From Amphibalanus amphitrite (taxonomy: Eukaryota; Arthropoda; Thecostraca; Balanomorpha; Balanidae): a stretch of DNA of 64,000 bases. Shown here one piece after another: positions 22,760-32,296 of the stretch. The DNA is taken from positions 124,001 through 188,000 of the forward strand of contig NW_024881987.1 in NCBI RefSeq assembly GCF_019059575.1. The letters are read 5' to 3'. The stretch's first letter is position 1; each line of letters starts with the position of its first letter. The notes beneath the pieces were generated by a model, which worked only from the letters and a program-made list of their open reading frames with translations, did not search any database and was not told where the DNA came from. The position numbers and the translations under genes are program-made.

Positions 22760-24030
22760 GGAAGCAGGGGGCACGTGCCCCCATCGGATCAGGGGGCCTC
22801 TCGGGCCAGAGGGGCCTTGCGACGCCAATTGGCGGCTGAGGGTCCACGCTGGCATCTTTCGACTCAGAAGGGCCCCACAGGGCTCGGCAGAACACCTTAT
22901 GTGCTCCGAAGAGCCACACTTCTCTCCATAAGAGCCCCACACCGGCTTTTTAACTTAGTTAGTGTCCCTTGTCGGCCTTTGAGGGCCCCTTGCCGGCTTC
23001 TCAGGGCCTATTGGTGACCTCTGAGAGCTACTTGCCGGCCTCTGAGGGCCCTTACCGGCCTATCAGGGACCAGCAGCTCTAAGGGTTCCACACACGCCTG
23101 CGATGACCCCCTAAACCAATGGTTGAAGGCCCCCACAACGGCGCCTGCGAGGGCCCTCACCGGCGGCTGTGAATGCCCCACACCGGTGCCTAGCTGAGGG
23201 CCCAACACTGCCACCTCTGAGTGCAACCGGCACCCCTGAATGAGGTCCCGAAACCAGTGCTTCTTAAGGCCATATATCGGCGGCTCTGGGGGCTCAACGC
23301 CGGAGCCGCATCGGACGGCCACTCACCAGTGACTTTTGAGGGCCCCACTAGAGATGTCAATCGGATACCAACTTTTTGGTATACCGATTTCAAACCGATA
23401 ACAACTCGGTATTTGGTATTTCAACCCTAATGTGTTTGGTATTTTGTTGGTATCATGAACCCTCGCTAATGTTTAAGAGGCTAAGGAATCGGTAAAAAGT
23501 TGGTATTTTCCTCATGTTCCCAAGTTGGTTTGGTTTCGGTATTTCTCCACGGTTTTGGCTGGTATTTGGTTTGGTATCGGTATTCGGGGTATTCCGATTT
23601 TCCGTAATTGACATCACTAGGCCCCACACCGACGACTCTGAGGGCCCCACTGGCGTCTGAGTGTACCTTGCTGGTCTCTAAGGACTCCACAGGGCTCCCG
23701 AAGGCACCGCAGACCTCTTAAGAGCCCCTTGTCGGTCTCTGAGAGCCCCTGTCGGCCTGTAAAGGGTTCGAGCCAGCAGCTCTAAGGGTCCCACACCCAA
23801 CTGTGACAACCCCACACTGCAGTGTCTCTGAGGTCCCACAACGGCAACTGTGAGGACCCTCACCGGCGACTCTGAGGGCCCACAGCGGCACCTCTGGGGC
23901 CCCGCACCAATGCCTCTGAGAGCATCACACCGGTACCTTTGAGGGCCCACACCAGTGCCTCCAATGGCTTCATAACCGGCGGCCCTGAGGGCCCTACACG
24001 GGTGATTTTGAGGGGCGTAGCGAAGGCACC
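22760..24030. repeat. Degenerate GAGGGCCCCACACCGG minisatellite
   Basis: About 1.25 kb of irregular units built on CTCTGAGGGCCCCACACCGG with many substitutions and variable spacing, interrupted by a hAT-type MITE at 23349-23619. The ORFs crossing it are spurious. Confidence 0.7.
23349..23619. mobile_element. hAT-type MITE inside minisatellite
   Basis: 271 bp with ends TAGAGATGTCAAT and ATTGACATCACTA, flanked by a perfect 8-bp duplication GGCCCCAC (23341-23348 and 23620-23627). The interior is made of TTGGTAT/ATACCAA words, so it can fold into an imperfect hairpin. No ORF. Confidence 0.85.
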
Positions 24031-25254
24031 ACACAATCCCTTAGTCTCGCTGAGCTTCTATCCCAATCCCATACCGGCTTCTATCCCAATTCCGGCTCAA
24101 CTAATTATCAGCCCCCCCCCCCGAGGTGAAAAAAAACTCAAAAGCTGTCACCTACGCAATGTCTAGCTGTCACAAATTTTATTACAAGTCATCTTGAAAC
24201 AGTAGATACCATATTTTTTTACGCTTTCTCATCACCTTTGTAGGCCTAATGAAATGAGGCCAGAATGTTAGAAAGAAACTGACCTTTCAAATTTCGGCCT
24301 CTGTGCATTACAATACATCGCCACATTTCAGTGACACAAAAAAAAAATACTATCATCCAACTTACCTTACCTATAGGTCTGATCGTCTTCCTAGCTCGTC
24401 CTGGCTTCCTGATCCAGTTCAATCAGAACTCACGAAAGGATTGTCAGTCGTCACTTATTCACTTGCCTTCGCTTCAGTAGTCAGAACCAATTATCAACGC
24501 TCCTACCAAGTTTTCGGGACCGATGGTCATGGACCTCACCCCAGTTGTGGGGCCCAGATGTGACGTCCCCCGTCCCGTCGCTCGGTCCCTCCCTACCTCC
24601 GGCGGCGGCCAAGGCCGCGCCGGTCCCCGCCACCGCTCAACCGGCGACGAGCGGGACGAGCTGTCGCGCTGTCGCCGTTTTTCCTGCGTTGTCTATGGCG
24701 CTTCAGAACGCACCGGCTGTCGTACCCAAGTCGTACCGGCGGGATTTTTCAGCCGGAGCTGGCTACAAAGAGATGACGCTGTTAAATTTTTGTGCCGTGG
24801 TCCATAGTGGCCCTCTGTGGGAAGACAGCTCTGATTTTAGCGGAAACGGCCTAGTTATCTATTTTAAGTGCATCATCTGATATGCTCGAATTTGTCTCTT
24901 TATTCCTATGGCTGTCACCTACGCACGCAGGCGAGTAGCAGCTTTTTTCACCTCTGCCCCCCCCCCCCCTCCATGGGTCTCCATATCTATGTTTATTCTT
25001 TAAACGTAGGTACATTTAGGTGCATTAAGGGAGGTCAAACACGCCCAACGACGTTCAGGAAAACGAATGACTAAAAGCAATATCAATGTCATTAAATCGC
25101 CGGTCCGTCCTTTGAATGCGGAAAAAGAACGCGCTATGACTGGGCGAATTTCGAGACTGGCCAAAAGCAATCACAGCCCGCTCCCAATATCCCGCTTGCT
25201 GTCCCTCCACCGGCACATTACACAATGACACGTGTATCTCACCTGCATTATATA
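24031..25254. other. Gene-free interval upstream of retrotransposon 3' end
   Basis: AT-rich flanks around a GC-rich block at about 24530-24750. CCC-run plus GAGGTGAAAAAA at 24109-24134 and TTTTTTCACCTC followed by a C-run at 24943-24970 form a weak inverted pair, and GCTGTCACCTACGCA occurs near both. No coding sequence supported. The part just below 25255 may be the 3' UTR of the retrotransposon. Confidence 0.4.
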
Positions 25255-28200
25255 CTATTTCGCTTGCAATGTGGTATGTGCCCTTTCAAGATGATTCCTG
25301 GGTGGAAGATTTAGGGCGTCTTTGGCCAGTTTATCGGCCGCTTCATTGCCTGGGATACCGAGATGTCCTGGTATCCACAGGAGTTTGATATCCTTGCCTT
25401 CTCCTAATTTATACAACTGTTTTTTAATGTTATGTACTAGCCGGTTTGGCTCAGGTCGTCTAGTTTTTATAGCCATAATGGCTGAGGCCGAATCGGTACA
25501 TATCACCGCTTTTTCTATTGTGGATGTTGTTACGTGTTTGAGAGCTGCTAGGATTCCGGAAAGTTCTGCGGTAAATATGGAGTGATGATCATGTACCCTG
25601 TATGATTTCTGATATACCTCCGAATATACAGCGGCCGCTGTATTCGGCCCTTTTTTTGAGCCGTCTGTATAATAAAAGGTATATCCTGTGTGGTTGGCTT
25701 TATACTTGTGGAAGAGTTGCAAACATTCCTCTTTCAATGTATTACGTTTGTTCGACGAGAAAAGGAAAGACGCTCCTTCAAACGGAGGGATGTAGAAAGA
25801 AGAAGCGGGTGGAGTAGGGAGAATCTTTGGGGGAGGAATCTGAAACCGCGCGAAGACCAGTTCTATTCGATACGCAATCACCGGATATTTAGTTTGCGCG
25901 GACGAGAGATGACCTTCCTGATACCGATTAGTGACGATCTTGTGCGTGTTTTGATTAGGGGAAGAACAGGCGCGAGCGAAAAAGCGAAGCAGTTGTAGTT
26001 TACGTCGTTGTCGGAGAAAAGGGATGTTGCATTCCGCGTGAAGAGCTATAATACTTGTTGTTGCGTGAGCTCCCGTAATAATACGGAGAGCGTTGTTCTG
26101 GATAATCTGCAATGACTCAATTTTCTTAGAAGCTATATCATCAAATAGAAAAGCGTTATAGTCCAAGATAGGGCGAATAAGAGAGGTGTATAGCTGGAAA
26201 AGTGTGCGCCTATCTGCGCCCCAATCTTTTCCTGTTATACATTTAAGAATATTTATGCGCCTGGAACATCTGCTTTTAATGTTTTCAAAGTGTTTGTTAA
26301 AGTTAAGTGTTTTATCCAAGGTAATACCAAGGTAGGTAAATTCATTGACATAATTAATAGGTTTGTCTTTGATCTTAAGTGAGGGGGGTTTGTCATGAGC
26401 TAGCCGAGGTGGTACGAAGAGAAGAGCCGCCGTTTTGTTACGGGACAATTTAAGACCCCATTCTTCGCACCATTTAACTATATCATTTAGTATAATTTGG
26501 GCTCTACTATATGCTGCGAGAGGGGTGTCGCGCGTAACCCAAAACGCCACATCGTCAGCATATATAGAGTGTTTTTGGTTAAGCGGGGAGAAATGAAAGA
26601 TATCGTTAATCATGATAAGGAAGAGGGTAGGGGAAATGACACTACCCTGGGGAAGGCCATGATCTTGATTGGTGGTTGAAGAGAGAGTATTACCACATCT
26701 TACGTTAAATGTTCGATTAGTCAAAAAGTTTTTAATAAAGGCAGCCATATGGCCCCTTATGCCCAATCTATGTATTTTTATAAGAAGGCCTTGTTTATTG
26801 ACTCTATCAAATGCGTTTTGAAAATCCAAAAATACTGATAGAGTGAATTCGTTTTCCTGGAATCCCCTTTGTACATCATCTATCAAATGGGCTATAGAAT
26901 CGGACGTGGAGCGTCCAGGTCTAAAGCCATTTTGAAAGGGGGAAAGAAGTTTATTTGTTTCCAGAAAAGCTCTTATTCGCCCATTAATCATACGTTCGAA
27001 GAGTTTGGACGCGCAACTTGTCAAGGATATAGGACGATAACTGGAGGGAGAGGATGGGGGTTTACTGGGTTTAAGGATCGGGATTAGGGTGCTTATTCTC
27101 CAGCTATCTGGAAAGGTGTTGCTAATCCAAAGTTGATTAAAGGAGGAGAGGAGGGTTTCTAGACTAGTGCTAGAGAGGTTACGGAAAAAGGAATAGGCAA
27201 TTTGGTCGGGGCCTACAGAGGTATTGCCACATCGGGAGAGTGCGTGTGTAAGTTCACTAAGTGTGAACGGTTGGTTATATGGTTCAGTGTTAGTGGAGTG
27301 GAATGTAAGGGTGCTTAGTGTATGCGTGTAGAAGTGGTTCTGGTTTTGCGTGTATTGTTGTGCTGAGGATGTGTTGGAATAGTGTGTTGCAAATTGTTCC
27401 GCGACGTCGAGTGGGATGGTATAGTGGATATTGTTAATGTGGAGATGTGGAATTTTGTATGTTCTAGCGCGTTTATTTGAAAAGGCTTTAATTAGCGACC
27501 AGATTTTGGATAGAGGGGTAAATCTATTAAAGGTGTTTGAAAAGGTTTGCCAGCCTTTGGTTTTATTTTCTTTAATTATAATCATAGTTTGATATTTTTG
27601 ACGTCTATATGCTTCCTCGTGTTCCTCGCAGACACATTTTTGAAAGGCTCTGAGAGCGCGCTTCCGAAGAGCAACAGCTCTCTGGCATTCCGTGTTCCAC
27701 CACGGCGCATTTTTAGAATCTCTAGGCGGGCCAGTATGGGGAACATACTGGTGGGCCGCGGTAAGAATGTTGTTAAGGAAATCGTTAATATCATTAGGGG
27801 GAGTGTTGTTAATATGCTCATCTATATGTATTTGAAATGCTGACCAATCCGCTTTGTTAAAATTCCAGCGAGGCAAAAAGTTAAAGTTAGTTTGCCCTGA
27901 AGGGACGTTCAGTACATAATGAATAGGAAAGTGGTCGCTGAAGAGGGAGTCGTCTCCAACATTTTGAGTGAATAGTGTCGCGGTGTTTATGTCTGTGAAG
28001 GCCAGATCTATGACGGAGTGTGTGAGCTGGCCATTGTACGCTGCTGTTCTTGTTGGCGTGCGATTGTTGATACAAATTAGATCAAGTGCTTCAGTTACGT
28101 TATATATTTGTGTTCCGCGAGTGGTGTTTGAATTACAGCCCCAAGAAAGGTGATGGGCGTTAAAGTCTCCCATGATGAGGCACGGGGGTAGTATATCTGA

Positions 28201-28588
28201 GAGGAGTTTTGTTAGATGGGGGGGATGGAAAGGGAGGGAAGGGGAAAGGTAAATAGATATAATAGTTATGTCTTGGTGTGCAAGTTTAACCTTAGCACCA
28301 ACAGCATTTAGCTGGGTGTTTAGTTTAATTTGGTGATGGAGTAGTTTATTTGAAATATAAAGTGCCGAGCCGCCTCGGCGCGGAGTTACGTTAACGTTAT
28401 TTGTATACAGGGAATATTGGGGAATGTTAAAGTTGTAGTTGACAGCGTCCGAATCGATAAATTTTGTTTCTTGGACGGCGGCTACTAACGGTTTTTTTAT
28501 TTAAGATGTAGTTCTTGAATTCACCCCAATGGGATACAAGTGAAGCCGTATTCCATTGGAGGATGAATTCGTTAGAAAATTGGGCCAT
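25255..28588 (-). CDS. Retrotransposon ORF2: endonuclease, reverse transcriptase, RNase H (one frameshift)
   Basis: Copies retrotransposon RNA into DNA at a nicked target. Translation starts at ATG 28588 with FILQWNTASLVSHW, the usual opening of APE-type endonuclease ORF2s. A run of seven T on the plus strand (28492-28498) shifts the frame by one base; removing one restores an uninterrupted protein. The main frame then runs 972 residues from MGDFNAHHLSWG. Endonuclease: GDFNAHH and SDHFPI. RT: GPDQIAYSF, YRPISLTS, QNGFRPGRST, FLDFQNAFDRV, LPQGSVISPTLF, catalytic YADDVAFW. RNase H: YTDGSKKG, FTAELSGIL, CTDSASAI, IPGHLGIPGNEAADKLA. It stops about 20 residues after RNase H, with no C-terminal Cys/His cluster. 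The open frame elsewhere suggests a young copy. Confidence 0.93.
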
Positions 28589-28621
28589 TGCGCTTATGTA
28601 CTACTGGTGTTTTTGTTGTTT

Positions 28622-30028
28622 TTACTGAGTGGCTTCGCGGTTGCTCTGCGCTGCCGTTACCAGGCGCGCTAGCGAGCGTGTGGTGACACCTTCGGGCGGA
28701 GTGGGCGGGGCAGAGTGAGAGCGCCGTGGCCTTTTCTTTGCGGTGAGATTTTGTCGCACTGTGCGATTCAGATCATTCTCCAACGAGGAGTCTGATGACG
28801 GAGTCTGATTTATGTTGGGCGTCGGCAATGTCACCAGCACTGACTCGGATTCAGCGGTCGGCGGCGGCGCGGTCTTAGTGACAGTGGCAGGCTCCACGAT
28901 CGCTTCGGGGGCCTCGGGCTCGTTTGGCGCGAACTCCGTTTCGACCGACTCGGCTCGGCTCGGCCACCCGGTCTCGGCTGCCAGGGAGAAGATCCCCTCA
29001 AGGTCACTAGGGCTGGGTGGGACCGAAGTGCCGTTCTCAGATAGGCGACCATCGTAGCCTGGGGCGGGGCGAAGATCCGGTGAAGCCGGCGCGGTGTCAC
29101 GGTTCAGAGGGCGTCGGGCCGGGAGGGGACGGCGGGCCTGGGGGGCCACGGCTGTCGACACATCCTGGACACGGGGCCACACCTGTGCAGGGGGCGGAGC
29201 TTCGCTCCCAGCCCTTTCCTCATGATAGGCCTCGAGCGGCAGCGGGGGCGGCGGGATGGGGAGGGTGCCGCGCGCGTTCAACTGGTCCTTTTTTTGCACC
29301 CAGACCGGGCACGACCTGCTCCACGCGGGGTGGGGGCCCTCGCAGTAGGCGCATAACGGCTCTGGTGCCTCGCAGTTGTCTGGGGTGTGTCCAGTTCCTG
29401 CACAGCGGAGGCAGTTGGGCGTCTTAGATTTGCATGTGCTCTGCAGATGGCCGTATCGGCCGCAGTTGCGGCACAGTCTGGGGTTCGTCTCCCACGCCCT
29501 TACATCAAAAACCTCATAACCGGCATAGATGTACACTGGGCACGTGAGCCCCACAAAGCGCAGCTTGAGGAGCGGATTGGGACGCGATGTTTTCGACCGG
29601 AGGCGGACAACCTCGGCGACCTTTTGCGATCGAAGTTCGGTACGCAGCTCCTCCACATCCATGTACGCGAGCTGCGGCGCGTATATCGTGCCAGAGGTGG
29701 TGTTCATTTTCGTGGCTGGGGTCACGGTCACGGGAGTTCCGAGGAACTGATGGAGTTGAAGAGCTAAGGCGGCTTGGGCCTTGCTCAGCACCCGGATAAG
29801 GACATTGCCGGAACGAACGACCTTGGCGAAGCGGACTTTCCCGATGAGAGTATCCATCTCCCGGCGGAGCGCGAAAGGGGACACGCGGCTGAAGGTGCCA
29901 TCCTGAGGCGTCATCAACAGGTAACACTCCCCGACGGGGACCTCGTCCAAGAGGGGGTTGGGGGAGGGGGAGGGGGGGAAGAGGGGGTAGACCAGGGGGC
30001 GGGCGGGCCGGGATAGCGGGGGTGCCAT
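28622..30028 (-). CDS. Retrotransposon ORF1: gag-like zinc-knuckle protein
   Basis: 468 residues, presumed RNA-binding partner of ORF2 in the ribonucleoprotein. A proline-rich N terminus precedes a folded region of about 150 residues, then three tandem CCHC-type knuckles at about residues 186-240 (CRNCGRYGHLQSTC, CLRCAGTGHTPDNC, CAYCEGPHPAWSRSC). The tail is Pro/Ala/Glu-rich and low complexity. The reading frame is intact. ORF2 begins 33 bases after its stop. Confidence 0.9.
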   Translation of the reverse strand: MAPPLSRPARPLVYPLFPPSPSPNPLLDEVPVGECYLLMTPQDGTFSRVSPFALRREMDTLIGKVRFAKVVRSGNVLIRVLSKAQAALALQLHQFLGTPVTVTPATKMNTTSGTIYAPQLAYMDVEELRTELRSQKVAEVVRLRSKTSRPNPLLKLRFVGLTCPVYIYAGYEVFDVRAWETNPRLCRNCGRYGHLQSTCKSKTPNCLRCAGTGHTPDNCEAPEPLCAYCEGPHPAWSRSCPVWVQKKDQLNARGTLPIPPPPLPLEAYHEERAGSEAPPPAQVWPRVQDVSTAVAPQARRPLPARRPLNRDTAPASPDLRPAPGYDGRLSENGTSVPPSPSDLEGIFSLAAETGWPSRAESVETEFAPNEPEAPEAIVEPATVTKTAPPPTAESESVLVTLPTPNINQTPSSDSSLENDLNRTVRQNLTAKKRPRRSHSAPPTPPEGVTTRSLARLVTAAQSNREATQ

Positions 30029-30275
30029 AAGGGCGGGTGGTAGACCGGAAATACCTACGACGGAGAGTCGAGACGCCGAAGATGAAATACGGCAAGATGG
30101 CGGGTTATCAAGATGTCAACCGTCGACGGGGCCGAGTGCAGACGAGCGAGGAATGCTTCAAGATCGATGGAAGAAACCAGACAATGGCTCAAAGAATTTA
30201 GAAATTTTTAAGATCAGCAAAATGAGTATTGAAAGCAATTAAAGCACAACACCTATCACTACAATCACAAAAATC

Positions 30276-30431
30276 ATGTCCGTGAAGTTAGCGTCAGCAA
30301 CAGCAACGAATACAGCGTCGGATTCAGAATCGCTTAAAAAACTCATATTACGTCAATTGGGGGACGGGGAGCAAGAATATGACCTTTATTTGGCCCTAGC
30401 TCTTACCCCTTACCCCTTAATCGGCCCTTAA
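30276..30431 (+). CDS. Short ORF in left terminus of foldback element (putative)
   Basis: ATG is the first three bases of the element. A 51-codon ORF starts MSVKLASATATNTASD and runs through the unique terminus into the first repeat, ending at TAA. The mirror copy in the right terminus encodes almost the same peptide. It may be a remnant of an ancestral gene end or chance; no family recognised. Confidence 0.25.
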   Translation: MSVKLASATATNTASDSESLKKLILRQLGDGEQEYDLYLALALTPYPLIGP

Positions 30432-32290
30432 AGGAAGGGACGCGTCAAAAGTGCCTCAAGGGTTCGTCTGATCGCCAAAATAAGGGTCGCACTCGATTCC
30501 CCGGGTCAATATCTAGCCGCAGCCTCGGGTTCCAGATGTGTGCAACTTACCCCTTACCCCTTAATCGGCCCTTAAAGGAAGGGGCGCGTCAAAAGTGCCT
30601 CAAGGGTTTGTCTGATCGCCAAAATAAGGGTCGCAATCGATTCCCCGGGTCAATATCTAGCCGCAGCCTCGGGTTCCAGATGTGTGCAACTTACCCCTTA
30701 CCCCTTAATCGGCCCTTAAAGGAAGGGGCGCGTCAAAAGTGCCTCAAGGGTTCGTCTGATCGCCAAAATAAGGGTCGCAATCGATTCCCCGGGTCAATAT
30801 CTAGCCGCAGCCTCGGGTTCCAGATGTGTGCAACTTACCCCTTACCCCTTAATCGGCCCTTAAAGGAAGGGGCGCGTCAAAAGTGCCTCAAGGATTCGTC
30901 TTATCGCCCAAATAAGGGTCGCAATCGATTCCTCGGGTCAATATCTAGCCGCAGTCTCGGGTTCCAGATGTGTGCAACTTACCCCTTACCCCTTAATCGG
31001 CCCTTAAAGGAAGGGGCGCGTCAAAAGTGCCTCAAGGGTTCGTCTGATCGCCAAAATAAGGGTCGCAATCGATTCCTCGGGTCAATATCTAGCCGCAGCA
31101 TCGGGTTCCAGATGTGTGCAACTTACCCCTTACCCCTCAATCGGCCCTTAAAGGAAGGGGCGCGTCAAAAGTGCCTCAAGGGTTCGTCTGATCGCCAAAA
31201 TAAGGATCGCAATCGATTCCTCGGGTCAATATCTAGCCGCAGCCTCGGGTTCCAGATGTGTGCAACTTACCCCTTACCCCTTAATCGGCTTTTAAAGGAA
31301 GGGGCGCGTCAAAAGTGCCTCAAGGGTTCGTCTGATCGCCAAAATAAGGGTCGCAATCGATTCCTCGGGTCAATATCTAGCCGCAGCCTCGGGTTCCAGA
31401 TGTGTGCAACTTACCCCTTACCCCTTAATCGGCCCTTAAAGGAAGGGGCGCGTCAAAAGTGCCTCAAGGGTTCGTCTGATCGCCAAAATAAGGATCACAA
31501 TCGATTCCTCGGGTCAATATCTAGCCGCAGCCTCGGGTTCCAGATGTGTGCAACTTACCCCTTACCCCTTAATCGGCCCTTAAAGGAAGGGGCGCGTCAA
31601 AAGTGCCTCAAGGGTTCGTCTGATCGCCAAAATAAGGGTCGCAATCGATTCCTCGGGTCAATATCTAGCCGCAGCCTCGGATTCCAGATGTGTGCAACTT
31701 ACCCCTTACCCCTTAATCGGCCCTTAAAGGAAGGGGCGCGTCAAAAGTGCCTCAAGAGTTCGTCTGATCGCCAAAATAAGGGTCGCAATCGATTCCTCGG
31801 GTCAATATCTAGCCGCAGCCTCGGGTTCGAGATGTGTGTAACTTACCCCTTACCCCTTAATCGGCCCTTAAAGGAAGGGGCGCGTCAAAAGTGCCTCAAG
31901 GGTTCGTCTGATCGCCAAAATAAGGGTCGCAATCGATTCCTCGGGTCAATATCTAGCCGCAGCCTCGGGTTCCAGATGTGTGCAACTTACCCCTTACCCC
32001 TTAATCGGCCCTTAAAGGAAGGGGCGCGTCAAAAGTGCCTCAAGGGTTCGTCTGATCGCCAAAATAAGGATCGCAATCGATTCCTCGGGTCAATATCTAG
32101 CCGCAGCCTCGGGTTCCAAATGTGTGCAACTTACCCCTTACCCCTTAATCGGCTTTTAAAGGAAGGGGCGCGTCAAAAGTGCCTCAAGGGTTCGTCTGAT
32201 CGCCAAAATAAGGGTCGCAATCGATTCCTCGGGTCAATATCTAGCCGCAGCCTCGGGTTCCAGATGTGTGCAACTTACCCCTTAACCCTT
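30410..32290 (+). repeat. Left arm: about 13 x 144-bp tandem repeat
   Basis: Each 144-bp unit contains CTTACCCCTTACCCCTTAAT, CCTTAAAGGAAGGGGCGCGT and GGGTCAATATCTAGCCGCAG. Units differ by a few bases. 144 is a multiple of three and one frame lacks stops, giving a 597-codon ORF of 48-residue repeats; nothing suggests it is translated. Confidence 0.95.
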
Positions 32291-32296
32291 ACCCCA

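Larger units (their letters stand above)
25255..30110 (-). mobile_element. Non-LTR retrotransposon, near full length (I/Jockey group with RNase H)
   Basis: Minus-strand element with two ORFs separated by 33 bp: ORF1 (28622-30028), then ORF2 (25255-28588). No LTRs are seen. The domain order gag-like zinc knuckles, APE endonuclease, RT, RNase H places it in the I/Jockey superfamily. The 5' end is probably near 30110, the 3' end at or below 25255; no poly(A) or target duplication was identified. Confidence 0.85.

Noticed and set aside
22530-22942. ORFs across the palindrome and minisatellite
   Set aside because: They run through low-complexity repeats, including a poly-Met/Ile stretch from the ATG repeat.
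24541-24880. LTR or coding exon in the GC-rich block
   Set aside because: TGTGACGTCCCC after GGGGCCCAGA looks like an LTR start, but no second LTR, primer site or gag/pol was found.
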